This document shows, piece by piece, positions 56,717 through 64,000 of a stretch of 64,000 bases of DNA (the first letter of the stretch is position 1; each line of letters starts with the position of its first letter). The notes beneath the pieces are model-generated. The model was given only the letters and a program-made list of their open reading frames with translations, had not been told where the DNA came from and did not search any database. The position numbers and the translations under genes are program-made. The stretch is taken from positions 1-64,000 of the forward strand of contig JBBRZN010000007.1 of the NCBI GenBank assembly GCA_038236705.1, in the 5' to 3' direction. This DNA is from AC-32 sp038236705. GTDB lineage: Bacteria > Actinomycetota > Thermoleophilia > Gaiellales > Gaiellaceae.

Positions 56717-57342
56717 GTGCCGTATGAGCTACGCGACGTCGCTCCCGGCCTCTGGATCTGGCGGCTCGAGCATCCGACTGGAAGCCCGGCCTGGGTTGGG
56801 AGCAGATGGTCACCTCGACCTGGGCCGAGTCCGCCGGTGAGATCGCGCTCCTCGATCCGCTCGCGCCACCGGACGACGCGCGGGAGATCTGGGACCGGCT
56901 CGACGCGCGGCCGCCGACGGTCGTCGCCGTCCTCAAACCCGATCACGTTCGCGATGTCGACCCCTTTGTTCGCCGCTACGGCGCGCGGGCGTTCGGGCCG
57001 GAGCTCCTTTGGCCCACAGACATCCCGGAGACCGAGCTCGAGCCCATCTGGCCGGGTAACGAGCTCCCGGGCGGGCTAGTCGCCCTCCACGACGGGCGAG
57101 GCCGAAACGAGACCCCGCTGTGGCTACCGGAGCAGCGCCCGCTCGTCTTCGCGGACGGGCTGACCGCGCCGGGAGGCAAGCTTCGGGTCTGGGCGACACC
57201 GTGGCACGAGGAGCGGGCGCTCCCAGCACTGCGGGCGCTGCTCGAGCTCCCGTTCGAGCACGTGATCGTGTCCCACGGCGAGCCGGTGCACGACCGAGCC
57301 GCGTATGAGCGGGCGCTCGAGCCTCCGCCCTGGACGGGCTAG
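56717..57342 (+). pseudogene. Metallo-beta-lactamase-fold-like hydrolase with a frameshift
   Basis: The start MPYELRDVAPGLWIWRLEHP (GTG 56717) is in one frame. The remainder, WEQMVTSTWAESAGEIALLD then PLAPPDDAREIWDRLDARP and LRVWATPWHEERALPALRAL, is in the next. One base lost in CATCCGACTGG near 56777 would restore HPDWKPGLGW. The family is MBL-like, but the HxHxDH metal motif is replaced (VVAVLKPDHVRDV), so a hydrolase activity is uncertain. An ATG at 56806 could start a shorter 178-residue protein. Confidence 0.65.
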
Positions 57343-57363
57343 TCCCCCGCTAGCAGCGCGATC

Positions 57364-57747
57364 TCAGCCGGCCGCGTTGCGCGGGCCTTGCTGCCAGACG
57401 CCGACGACGTTCCCCGCCGGGTCGCGGAAAAGCGCCACCCACAGGTCGCCCTCCGGATACGGGTCGGTCACGATCTCGCCGCCCTCGGCGACGATCTTCT
57501 CCATGGTTGCGTCGAGGTCGTCGACGAAGACGTACGGCCGCACGCCGCCCTCGCCGGCCACGGCGTGGTCGGCGCGGAAGTGGCCGATCACATGCCCGCT
57601 GCCGTCCTCGAAGGCAGGGTCGTCGCGGTCGCGCCTCGTCTTCCAGCCGAAGACCGCCTCGTAGAAGGCGGCCGACGCCTGCGGATCCGGCGCGGGGATG
57701 CGGAGGTAGGAGATCCCGCCGACCCTGAAGACCGGGTGCTGGCTCAC
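57364..57747 (-). CDS. VOC-family (glyoxalase/bleomycin resistance-like) protein
   Basis: The GTG at 57747 gives 127 residues with GGISYLRIPAPDPQASAAFY at the start, YEAVFGWKTRRDR, and a C-terminal EGDLWVALFRDPAGNVVGVW, the usual beta-alpha-beta-beta-beta repeats of the vicinal oxygen chelate fold. Metal ligands and substrate cannot be named. The start overlaps the stop of the cytochrome c membrane gene (GTGA), so the two are translationally coupled. Confidence 0.85.
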   Translation of the reverse strand: MSQHPVFRVGGISYLRIPAPDPQASAAFYEAVFGWKTRRDRDDPAFEDGSGHVIGHFRADHAVAGEGGVRPYVFVDDLDATMEKIVAEGGEIVTDPYPEGDLWVALFRDPAGNVVGVWQQGPRNAAG

Positions 57748-58574
57748 GGGCCGGCCTCCTTCGCGACGAAAGCCGCGACGTCTCGGATCTGATCCGCGCT
57801 CAGCTGGCCCCTGAACGACGGCATTCCGCCGCCGCCCGCCTCGACCTTCACGCGCACAGACGTGAAGTCGGGCCGAGTCGAGTCGAGGTTCGGCCCGATC
57901 TGGCCGTCGGCTCCTGCGGCCTCGAGCGTGTGGCACGAGCCGCAGCCGGCGCTCTTGAAGACCTGCTCGCCGGCAGTCACGCTCGCAGCGGTTGGGATCG
58001 GTGAGCTCTTCGCCGGCGCTGCGGCGGCGGTGTTCTGGCTGTAGAGCCAGACGGCGCTCGTGTACCAGACACCGATCAGCACGGCGAAGAGCAGGCCGCC
58101 GGCGATCGGGAGCACGGGCCTCGGAAAGCGATGCAGCCGGACGATCGTCACCTTCGCGGCGAACGCCCCGTAGACGGCGCAGCCGAGCAGCGAGTGGGCG
58201 AGCACGCGCGTCGTCGGCGAGCGGAAGCCGAGCTTGAAGATGCAGTGGTAGGCGACCGACAGCGTGAACGCCAGTGCGAGGCGGCCCGACCAGCGGTGCA
58301 AGGGATTGACCCAGGCCAGTTTCTCCCAGGGCAGCTTCCTGAAGATCCAGGCCGCGGTGAAGAGCTGGAGGCACGCGAGCACGGTCGCGGCGCTCGCGAA
58401 GCCGGCCTTCAGGTGCAGCGGATCGCTGAAGAACAACCGGAAGTAGCCCTTCGAGCGTGGGTCGTGCGCCGCCAGCACTCCGGCTGTCAGCGAGAAGACG
58501 GCAAACGCGAGCAGCGGGGCGGCGACCCAGCGGTAGGAGCGCGGCTCCGGCGGGCCGGCGGTGAGCTCTGACAC
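57744..58574 (-). CDS. Membrane protein with C-terminal cytochrome c domain
   Basis: This 276-residue protein has five or six helices in its first two-thirds, with histidines at haem-binding positions (DPLHLKAGF, NPLHRWSGRLALAFTLSVAYHC and LAHSLLGC), like small cytochrome b561-type membrane proteins. A linker leads to a class I cytochrome c domain with the haem site KSAGCGSCHTLEAAGADG and an axial Met in GGGMPSFRGQLSADQIRD. It should pass electrons between a membrane haem and the outer haem c. Partners are not evident nearby. Confidence 0.85.
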   Translation of the reverse strand: MSELTAGPPEPRSYRWVAAPLLAFAVFSLTAGVLAAHDPRSKGYFRLFFSDPLHLKAGFASAATVLACLQLFTAAWIFRKLPWEKLAWVNPLHRWSGRLALAFTLSVAYHCIFKLGFRSPTTRVLAHSLLGCAVYGAFAAKVTIVRLHRFPRPVLPIAGGLLFAVLIGVWYTSAVWLYSQNTAAAAPAKSSPIPTAASVTAGEQVFKSAGCGSCHTLEAAGADGQIGPNLDSTRPDFTSVRVKVEAGGGGMPSFRGQLSADQIRDVAAFVAKEAGP

Positions 58575-58698
58575 AGCGCTATCGAATCGCAGTGGCAGCG
58601 ACCACGCAAGATCCTTCGACGGCTAGGCTCGCCGGATCCTCGAGCTCGACACGCCCCACGGGCTCGCCCGGGCCCACCTCCACCCCGTCGACCGGCCA

Positions 58699-59232
58699 GT
58701 GGCGGCGCTCGTGCTCGGGCACGGGGCGGGCGGCGGGGTCAACGCGCCGGACCTCGTTGCGGCGACGACCGCTGCCAACGCGGCCGGGATCGCCGTTGCC
58801 CTCGTCGAGCAGCCGTACCGAGTAGCGGGCCGGCGCAGCCCGGCCCCCGCGCGCCAGCTCGATGCGGCCTGGACGGCGGTCCTCGAACAACTGCGCAACA
58901 ACGCGCTGCGCGGGCTTCCGCTCATCGCCGGCGGGCGCTCCGCCGGCGCCCGGGTCGCCTGCCGCACGGCCGCGGACGTGGGCGCAGTCGCGGTGCTCTG
59001 CCTCGCGTTCCCGCTGCATCCGCCCGGCAAGGGCGACGATCCCACCAAGAGCCGGCTGCCCGAGGTGGACGCGGTTGACCTACCGACGCTCGTCGTGCAG
59101 GGAGAGAGCGACCCGTTCGGGATGCCGCCGGACGGCCCGAGCCGAACGGTCGTCCGCGTTCCGGGCAACCACTCCCTTCGAGACACCGTCGCCGTCGCCG
59201 CGGCCGTGACCGGCTGGCTCGCGGATTTTTGA
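58699..59232 (+). CDS. Alpha/beta hydrolase, KANL3/Tex30-like, 5' end uncertain
   Basis: From the GTG at 58699 the product is 177 residues: VAALVLGHGAGGGVNAPDLV (oxyanion loop), GLPLIAGGRSAGARVACRTA (Ser nucleophile) and LVVQGESDPFGMPPDG (Asp), ending VRVPGNHSLRDTVAVAA (His). Family-like sequence extends upstream in frame (ILELDTPHGLARAHLHPVDR, from about 58636) to a TAG at 58624, but no ATG, GTG or TTG is there. A lost base or a rare ATC start at 58636 is possible. The substrate is unknown. Confidence 0.75.
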   Translation: MAALVLGHGAGGGVNAPDLVAATTAANAAGIAVALVEQPYRVAGRRSPAPARQLDAAWTAVLEQLRNNALRGLPLIAGGRSAGARVACRTAADVGAVAVLCLAFPLHPPGKGDDPTKSRLPEVDAVDLPTLVVQGESDPFGMPPDGPSRTVVRVPGNHSLRDTVAVAAAVTGWLADF

Positions 59233-59260
59233 GGGCGGCTGCCTGACGGCAGCCGCCCTC
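59231..59260. terminator. Strong hairpin between convergent genes
   Basis: GAGGGCGGCTGCC (59231-59243) and GGCAGCCGCCCTC (59248-59260) form a perfect 13-bp stem with loop TGAC. It lies immediately after the hydrolase stop and 16 bases before the stop of the convergent cupin gene. It is symmetrical, so it can act in both directions. A T-run does not follow on the plus strand, and on the minus strand A residues follow, so it is not a classical intrinsic terminator. Confidence 0.75.
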
Positions 59261-59275
59261 GAGCTGTCTGCTGAA

Positions 59276-59755
59276 CTAGGAGCAGGCCGCCGGCGGATCC
59301 GCCGGAATGGTTTGGCTCGGTGACCCGCTAGGGAGCACGAACGTCGTGTAGGCGTCGAATCCGTCGTCCCGCGAGACCGCGCGGTGGACGTGTCCGAATC
59401 CAGGATCCATGAATCCGGTTCCAGCCGTGTGCCAGCTCGTCACGCACTCGCCCCGCACCTCGTGTTGGTACCCGAGCGACCCGCGCACGACCGTCACGAT
59501 CGCCGGCCCAGGATGCGTGTGCCAGCCCAGAGCGCTGTTCGGCGCAAGCCGTAAGTGCCAGACGAACACGTCGGCGTGGTGATGCTTGACGGCTCGCGCA
59601 ATGGGACTGATGTCGAAGTCGCCGACATCGCTGTGCGTCGCTAAGAAGCCGACCGGAACGGTCGCCGGATCGACCTGTGGCACGTGAGCGGCGCCAGCCA
59701 CGCCGGCGAGCGCGATCGCCGCGACCGCGCTGGCGATCATCCATCTGATGCGCAT
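59276..59755 (-). CDS. Secreted cupin-domain protein
   Basis: This 159-residue protein has a signal peptide (RWMIASAVAAIALAGVAGAA) and a single cupin barrel. Motif 1 is seen in LGWHTHPGPAIVTVVRGSLG and the second His region in GFGHVHRAVSRDDGF. A metal site of two or three His is likely. Enzymatic activity is unknown; many exported cupins only bind small molecules. The upstream 140 bases (59756-59897) hold no gene. Confidence 0.85.
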   Translation of the reverse strand: MRIRWMIASAVAAIALAGVAGAAHVPQVDPATVPVGFLATHSDVGDFDISPIARAVKHHHADVFVWHLRLAPNSALGWHTHPGPAIVTVVRGSLGYQHEVRGECVTSWHTAGTGFMDPGFGHVHRAVSRDDGFDAYTTFVLPSGSPSQTIPADPPAACS

Positions 59756-59897
59756 CGCATTACTCCCTCTCCCCGAGGCGTTCAGAGCCGCTGGGCGACC
59801 AAGCCCTGATTGTGGCGATAGTCTCTAACTCTCGCCGCCGCTCGTCAAGCGCTTATGGATGCTGATTGAGGCAGGTAAGTGATGATCGAGGCAACAG

Positions 59898-60434
59898 CTA
59901 CTCGTCAACCATCGCGAGTAGGGCCTCGACCGTTGTCCAGTTTCGAGACGTGGCGGTAACGCCCAGGCTCTTGCCGGCGAGCATCGTCCAGAGGCGCGAT
60001 CGGGCGATCGTCGTCGAGTGCCAGGCGTAGACCTCGCGACCGCTCACGACGACCTGCTCTGACCCCGCGGCGGCGGCCTCGAGCTCGCGCACGACCTTCG
60101 CGGTGAGCTTCGCCGACAGGAAGCTCACCTGGTAGCGCTTGGGATCCTTCGCGACTTTCCCGAGCGGGTTCCGCTTCACGATCCTCGCGAGGTCGGCTCG
60201 CGTCCGCGCCACGACAGTGATCTCAAGGCCGAAGCGCTTCGCGATTACGCGCTCGCACTTCCGGGCCACGCTCTCGGGTTTCGCGGTGCTCTCGAGCACG
60301 ACGTTGCCGCTCTGAAGGTACGTCCGCACGTCCTTGAAGCCGGCGTCCTCCAGCGCCTCGCGCAACTCCCCCATCGCAATCCGGTTGCGAGCGCCGAGAT
60401 TGATGCCGCGAAGCAGGACGACGTGCCGGGCCAC
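59898..60434 (-). CDS. DUF1697 family protein
   Basis: This 178-residue cytoplasmic protein begins MARHVVLLRGINLGARNRIA and continues MGELREALEDAGFKDVRTYL then QSGNVVLES, the standard DUF1697 opening. HSTTIARSRLWTMLAGKSLG and TSRNWTTVEALLAM near the end are also diagnostic. Function is unknown. It starts at a GTG and is divergent from the RidA gene, with 33 bases between the starts. Confidence 0.9.
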   Translation of the reverse strand: MARHVVLLRGINLGARNRIAMGELREALEDAGFKDVRTYLQSGNVVLESTAKPESVARKCERVIAKRFGLEITVVARTRADLARIVKRNPLGKVAKDPKRYQVSFLSAKLTAKVVRELEAAAAGSEQVVVSGREVYAWHSTTIARSRLWTMLAGKSLGVTATSRNWTTVEALLAMVDE

Positions 60435-60467
60435 TAACGTGACGTTAATTGCATCTAGGATCGCCGG

Positions 60468-60874
60468 GTGCCCGAGAACAACCGAAACGCCGCTTCCTGT
60501 CGCCGAAAAACCTGCCGACGCCGTTCGGGTATAGCCACGTCGTCGATTCGCCGGCGGACCGAATCATCTTCATCTCCGGACAGGTGCCGCTGGACGCGGA
60601 GGGTCGATTCGTCGGGGACGGCGACTTCGACGCGCAGGTGCGTCAGGTCTTCGACAACCTGACCGCTGCGCTCGACGCGGCCGATGCCACCTGGCCCGAC
60701 GTGGTCAAACTCAACTACTACCTCGTCGACGTGGGTCAAATCGCGTCCGTGCGAGCGATCCGGGACGAGTACGTCGACACGAAGCATCCGCCTGCGAGCA
60801 CGCTCGTCGGGGTGAATCGGCTCTTCCGCGAGGACGTCCTGATCGACATCGACGCGGTTGCCGTCAAAGAGTGA
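60468..60874 (+). CDS. RidA/YjgF-family protein, possible frameshift at the start
   Basis: The main frame reads LSPKNLPTPFGYSHVVDSPA, IIFISGQVPLDAEGRFVGDG and VKLNYYLVDVGQIASVRAIR, a RidA trimer subunit that hydrolyses reactive enamine/imine intermediates. The expected start, MPENN at a GTG (60468), is one frame off. A lost C in the ACAACCG stretch near 60482 would give NNPKRRFLSP. The main frame alone opens at a TTG at 60449. The stop overlaps the next gene (GTGA). Confidence 0.8.
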
Positions 60875-61881
60875 GCGAAGCGCCTGATCTCGCCGATCTC
60901 CGGCGCATCTTCAACCTGATCTTCGGCACGATTCGCGCCAAGGCGGTCTACGTTGCCGCGAAGCTCGGCGTCGCGGACGAGCTCGCCGACGGGCCGCTCG
61001 CGGTGGGTGAGCTCGCGCGCAGGACGGACGCGGATCCTGACGCGCTGTACCGCGTGCTGCGCGCGCTTGCCGCCGAGGGACTCTTCGAGGAAGTCGAGCC
61101 CCGCACGTTCGCCGTCACCGACCTCGGCCGGCTGATCAGCGAGGACGCGCCCGGGTCACGGAAATACCTCTCGCTGATGCTCGCGGAGCAGACCGACCCC
61201 GTCTTCGACCACATGCTCGAGGTGGTCCGCACCGGGAAGCCGGCCGCCGTGTCCACCTTCGGTAAGCCGTACTTCCATTGGCTCGGCGACAATCCGGAGG
61301 CTGCCGAGATCTTCAACAAGGCGATGGGCACAGGAGCCGCGGCACGGCTCCCGACGCTTCTCCCGCTCGGCATCTGGGCCGAGGCGCGTTCCGTGGTCGA
61401 TGTGGGCGGCGGCAACGGGACCGCCGTCGCAGCGCTCTTGAAGCAGCACCCGCACCTTCGCGGCATCGACTTCGACCTTCCACAGGTCGGTGCGGAGGCC
61501 GAGGCGCTGCTCGCCGCAGAGGGCGTCGCAGACCGAGCGACGTTCGAGGCCGGGAACTTCTTCGAGACCGTGCCGAGCGGTGGCGACGTCTACGTCCTCT
61601 TGCAGATCCTCCACGACTGGAGCGACGAGGAGGCGACCCGGATCCTCCGCTCGATTCGCGGAACGATCGGCGACGACGGCCGCCTGGTCGTGCTCGAGGA
61701 CATCGTGCCCGACGGCGCAGGTGCTGGGCCGCTCCTGCTCGACCTCCAGATGCTCGTCTTGCTCGGCGGTCGGGAGCGGACGGAAACCGAGTGGTGCGAG
61801 CTGCTCGCAGGCGGGGGCTTCGAGGTCACCAGAATTACGCCCGGCCCGCGAGCGTCGGCGATCGAAGCGCGGCCGGTCTAG
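60871..61881 (+). CDS. Class I SAM O-methyltransferase, acetylserotonin/hydroxyneurosporene type
   Basis: This 336-residue enzyme has an N-terminal winged-helix dimerisation domain (YVAAKLGVADELADGPLAVG, then ELARRTDADPDALYRVLRAL) and a C-terminal catalytic domain with SVVDVGGGNGTAVAALLKQH, GIDFDLPQVGAEAE and the catalytic-base region LLQILHDWSDEEATRIL (His-Asp). It methylates hydroxyls of aromatic or polyketide-like compounds. The GTG overlaps the RidA stop, suggesting one operon with RidA and the cupin-TPR gene. Confidence 0.9.
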   Translation: MSEAPDLADLRRIFNLIFGTIRAKAVYVAAKLGVADELADGPLAVGELARRTDADPDALYRVLRALAAEGLFEEVEPRTFAVTDLGRLISEDAPGSRKYLSLMLAEQTDPVFDHMLEVVRTGKPAAVSTFGKPYFHWLGDNPEAAEIFNKAMGTGAAARLPTLLPLGIWAEARSVVDVGGGNGTAVAALLKQHPHLRGIDFDLPQVGAEAEALLAAEGVADRATFEAGNFFETVPSGGDVYVLLQILHDWSDEEATRILRSIRGTIGDDGRLVVLEDIVPDGAGAGPLLLDLQMLVLLGGRERTETEWCELLAGGGFEVTRITPGPRASAIEARPV

Positions 61882-61894
61882 GCTAGGGACGATA

Positions 61895-62536
61895 GTGACC
61901 GGACGAGCATTCGAGACCGCGCGAATCGAGGACCTGGAGCGCCCGGACGGCTGGTCGCCGGTCAGGCTCCACTTCGACGTGCAGGCCTTCGGCATCAATG
62001 CCTGGACCGGGCACGAGGCGGACGCGACCGTGATCCCCGAGCACGACGAGGAGCCGTCGGGCCACGAGGAGCTCTACCTCGTCATTTCCGGCCACGCGAG
62101 CTTCACCGTGGAAGGCGAGTCGATCCATGCGCCCTCGGGGACAATCGTCTTCGTCCGCGATCCCGCCGCGACGCGTGGTGCCGTCGCGCGCGAGCCCGGG
62201 ACGACGGTCCTGAGCGTGGGGGGAAAGCCCGGCGAGGCGTACCGGCCCCGATCCTGGGAGACGAACCGCGACGTCATCGCTTTGCTCGACGGCGGCAAGA
62301 ACGCGGAAGCCAAGCAGCTGCTGACCGACGCCCTCGAGAAGTACGACGACCGCGGGAACCTCCTCTACAACCTCGCCTGCGCCGAAGCGCAGCTGGGCGA
62401 GACGGACGCCGCGCTCGAGCATCTCCGAGCCGCTCTGCGCGAGCGTCCGTCCCTTGCCGAAGGTGCCCGCGAGGACGACGACCTCTGTCCGATCCGCGAC
62501 GACCCGCGCTTCGCAGAGATCGCCGGCGGGGGCTAG
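61895..62536 (+). CDS. Cupin-domain protein with TPR-like tail
   Basis: The GTG at 61895 gives 213 residues. Residues 1-115 form a cupin barrel (SGHEELYLVISGHASFTVEG, HAPSGTIVFVRDPAATRGAV). Residues 120-200 contain TPR-like helices (GKNAEAKQLLTDALEKYDDR, CAEAQLGETDAALEHLRAAL). The combination recurs in actinobacteria without a known role. It lies 13 bases after the methyltransferase stop on the same strand. Confidence 0.85.
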   Translation: MTGRAFETARIEDLERPDGWSPVRLHFDVQAFGINAWTGHEADATVIPEHDEEPSGHEELYLVISGHASFTVEGESIHAPSGTIVFVRDPAATRGAVAREPGTTVLSVGGKPGEAYRPRSWETNRDVIALLDGGKNAEAKQLLTDALEKYDDRGNLLYNLACAEAQLGETDAALEHLRAALRERPSLAEGAREDDDLCPIRDDPRFAEIAGGG

Positions 62537-62549
62537 GCCTCGCCCTCGA

Positions 62550-62924
62550 TTACATGCCGTCTTTGACGACCCCGATCACGTGGCCCTCGGGATCGCTGAA
62601 CTGGCCGAGCTCGACCATGTCCATGATCTTCTCCGGGCCCATGATCCTGGTGCCGCCGAGGCTCTCGGCCTTGGCGAGCGCGGCCTCGACGTCGGGCACC
62701 GCGACGTAGAACGTGACGTGGCCTTCGTACCCGGGAGGGCCGCCGGCGATGCCGCCACCGATACCGGGATTGCCGTCGGCCGCGAGGTTGCTGTCGCGCG
62801 CCACCATCCCGTAGTTCATCTCGTTGTCGGAGTCGATCTCCCAGCCGAAGAGCTCGGAGTAGTAGTTCCGCAGCTTGTCTCCGTCCTTGCCAATGACCTC
62901 GAAGTGCACTACCGGCTGACCCAT
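62550..62924 (-). CDS. VOC-family protein
   Basis: This 124-residue protein starts MGQPVVHFEVIGKDGDKLRN and contains YYSELFGWEIDSDNEMNYGM, GHVTFYVAVPDVEAALAKAE and ELGQFSDPEGHVIGVV. It is the CatA-like single VOC module with the FGW segment. It is distinct from the VOC gene at 57364. An AGGGAGAG ribosome site precedes the ATG. No partner gene is seen. Convergent with the cupin-TPR gene at a 13-base distance. Confidence 0.9.
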   Translation of the reverse strand: MGQPVVHFEVIGKDGDKLRNYYSELFGWEIDSDNEMNYGMVARDSNLAADGNPGIGGGIAGGPPGYEGHVTFYVAVPDVEAALAKAESLGGTRIMGPEKIMDMVELGQFSDPEGHVIGVVKDGM

Positions 62925-63076
62925 GGTCTCTCCCTTTCACTAGACACCTACTAAGACTGCGGGCCGCCAAGAAACTCATCGCCTCGAGTGGCCACGGCCC
63001 GACAGTCGTCGAGGAAGCCGAAGCCGGCAGCCGCTAACTGGAGCGACGTCGCCTTCGACCTTCAACTCGGCGGCTT

Positions 63077-63349
63077 CTACGCCGCTGCGAAGCGCTCGGC
63101 GGCTCGAGCTCGCTTGCGCTCAGCTTCGACCTCGCGGTCCTTCGGGGCCGCGTTGGTCTCGAGCGAGTCGATCAGCCGGCGGGTCGCCTCGGCTACCCCC
63201 TCGACCGCAAGTGCGAACGCTTTCTCGTTCGCCTGCGAGGGCTTGGTGAAGCCGCTGATCTTGCGCACGTACTGAAGCGAAGCGTCCCGTACTTCCTCGT
63301 CCGTCGCGGGAGGCTCGAAGTTGAAGAGCGTGTGGATGTTTCTGCACAT
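63077..63349 (-). CDS. DUF2277 family protein
   Basis: This 90-residue protein starts MCRNIHTLFNFEPPATDEEV and continues RDASLQYVRKISGFTKPSQA, the invariant DUF2277 opening. It is a small cytoplasmic helical protein of unknown function. The ATG at 63349 is fixed by the family start; a longer upstream reading is not supported. The C-terminal tail is Arg/Glu-rich. Confidence 0.92.
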   Translation of the reverse strand: MCRNIHTLFNFEPPATDEEVRDASLQYVRKISGFTKPSQANEKAFALAVEGVAEATRRLIDSLETNAAPKDREVEAERKRARAAERFAAA

Positions 63350-63377
63350 GCGCCTATCGTAGACGCGGGCGGGTTCG

Positions 63378-63944
63378 CTACGGGGTGACGGGCTCGCGCA
63401 CCTGCGCAAGCTCCTCCGCGGGCGCGTCTTCCGCTGCCGCAAGCGCGGCGGCCGAGCCGGCCGCACCCGCAGCCAAGGCGGCGAGCGCCCAGGCCGTGCC
63501 CCAGCGGGGCCTGCCGAGCGCACCGTCCACCGACCACGGGCCGGGCCCGTTCTCGGTGAGGCCGAACACGGTCACGAGAAGAACGAGGTTGTACTCGTAG
63601 CCACCGCTGCTCGACCAGATGCCCTTCTCCCAGTGCACGGTCTTGATCGCGGTGATCATCACGCTGCAGAGCGCCGCAGCCGCAGCGGGTGTGGCGGCCC
63701 CAAGGGCGAACAGCAAACCGCCCCCGGCCTCGGCTGTTCCGGCCGCCAGTGCATTTCGGCGACCTGGCCGGAGCCCCATCGACTCGAAGCCCTGGCCGGT
63801 CCCTTCGAGACCGCCGCCCCCGAACCAGCCGAAGAGCTTCTGCGCGCCGTGGCCGAAGAAGAGCAGGCCGATCGTGACGCGCGCTATCAGGCGGAACAGA
63901 CCGATGCTCGAGTCTTTTCTTGCTTGCGCGGCCTGAAACCTCAC
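63378..63944 (-). CDS. DoxX-family membrane protein
   Basis: Four membrane helices with the DoxX pattern: FRLIARVTIGLLFFGHGAQK, LFGWFGGGGLEGTGQGFESM, then AGTAEAGGGLLFALGAATPA and SGGYEYNLVLLVTVFGLTENG. A GTG at 63944 gives 188 residues; an earlier GTG at 63992 would add 16 without family sequence. The C-terminus is longer than in most members and rich in Ala and Glu. DoxX proteins are linked to quinone or redox functions, but this one is unassigned. Confidence 0.88.
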   Translation of the reverse strand: MRFQAAQARKDSSIGLFRLIARVTIGLLFFGHGAQKLFGWFGGGGLEGTGQGFESMGLRPGRRNALAAGTAEAGGGLLFALGAATPAAAAALCSVMITAIKTVHWEKGIWSSSGGYEYNLVLLVTVFGLTENGPGPWSVDGALGRPRWGTAWALAALAAGAAGSAAALAAAEDAPAEELAQVREPVTP

Positions 63945-64000
63945 GCTACGAGCGGTGCACGCCCATGGTGATCGCAGCAACGTAGGCGCCACCGCTCTTG

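Noticed and set aside
59231..59260. Fourth copy of the structured repeat at the 59.2 kb hairpin
   Set aside because: It is a simple 13-bp hairpin lacking the GGACGCAGGGAG and CGACTGAGGACGC strands.

Overview
The window is a GC-rich bacterial chromosome segment with frequent GTG and TTG starts, short gaps and many 4-base start/stop overlaps. A hopanoid gene cluster, flavin-dependent thymidylate synthase (ThyX), a B12-dependent ribonucleotide reductase, a CGNR zinc-finger protein and many small actinobacterial families suggest an actinobacterium, possibly Thermoleophilia (Gaiellales/Solirubrobacterales). The lineage is an inference from gene content. No rRNA, CRISPR array or prophage was found. 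One tRNA (Thr, CGT) is present.

Layout. 1-9 kb: the end of a cation/proton antiporter, an intein-split thyX, DUF72, a class-V aminotransferase, an epimerase, a secreted lytic transglycosylase, and a copper-handling membrane operon ending in a CopC-CopD fusion. 9-17 kb: a tightly coupled minus-strand hopanoid operon, hpnC-hpnD-hpnE-shc-hpnH-hpnG-ispH-yjbQ, making squalene, cyclising it and adding the adenosyl side chain. 17-25 kb: a tadC remnant, a frameshifted coiled-coil gene, a membrane glycosyltransferase, an orphan ABC permease, an epimerase, a cyclophilin, an M43 protease and a methyltransferase. 25-28 kb: a cyclase-like/STAND-ATPase/TPR regulator, then about 1 kb of structured non-coding DNA. 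29-31 kb: tRNA-Thr, a holin-like membrane protein and an IS5-like element carrying a SnoaL-like passenger gene. 31-47 kb: holB-tmk, an epimerase, LytR_C, a methyltransferase, an O-antigen ligase-like protein, a second cyclase-like/ATPase regulator with an MMPL transporter, a Rieske protein facing a SoxR-type regulator, a sigma factor with a membrane partner, and MOSC. 47-55 kb: nrdJ, a lower-GC patch with decayed genes, and a segmental duplication built from an S9 peptidase and a 55-residue basic protein. 55-64 kb: small metabolic and housekeeping genes (NlpC/P60, DUF218, GT2, MBL, VOC, cytochrome c, cupins, RidA, methyltransferase, DoxX).

The most interesting item is a repeated, highly structured element of about 160 bp seen at 19889-20050 and 31073-31232, with a diverged copy near 10956-11075. 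Its helices change sequence while keeping pairing, and two internal-loop strands (GGACGCAGGGAG and CGACTGAGGACGC) stay nearly constant. Two copies lie exactly between convergent genes and overlap the stop codon of the minus-strand neighbour. This pattern fits a structured RNA or a palindromic mobile element that I do not recognise.

Several unrelated genes carry single-base frameshifts (near 18.11, 24.15, 30.48, 50.70, 55.94, 56.65, 56.78 and 60.48 kb). Either the assembly has residual indels or some of these genes are decaying, so the affected entries should be read with that in mind.
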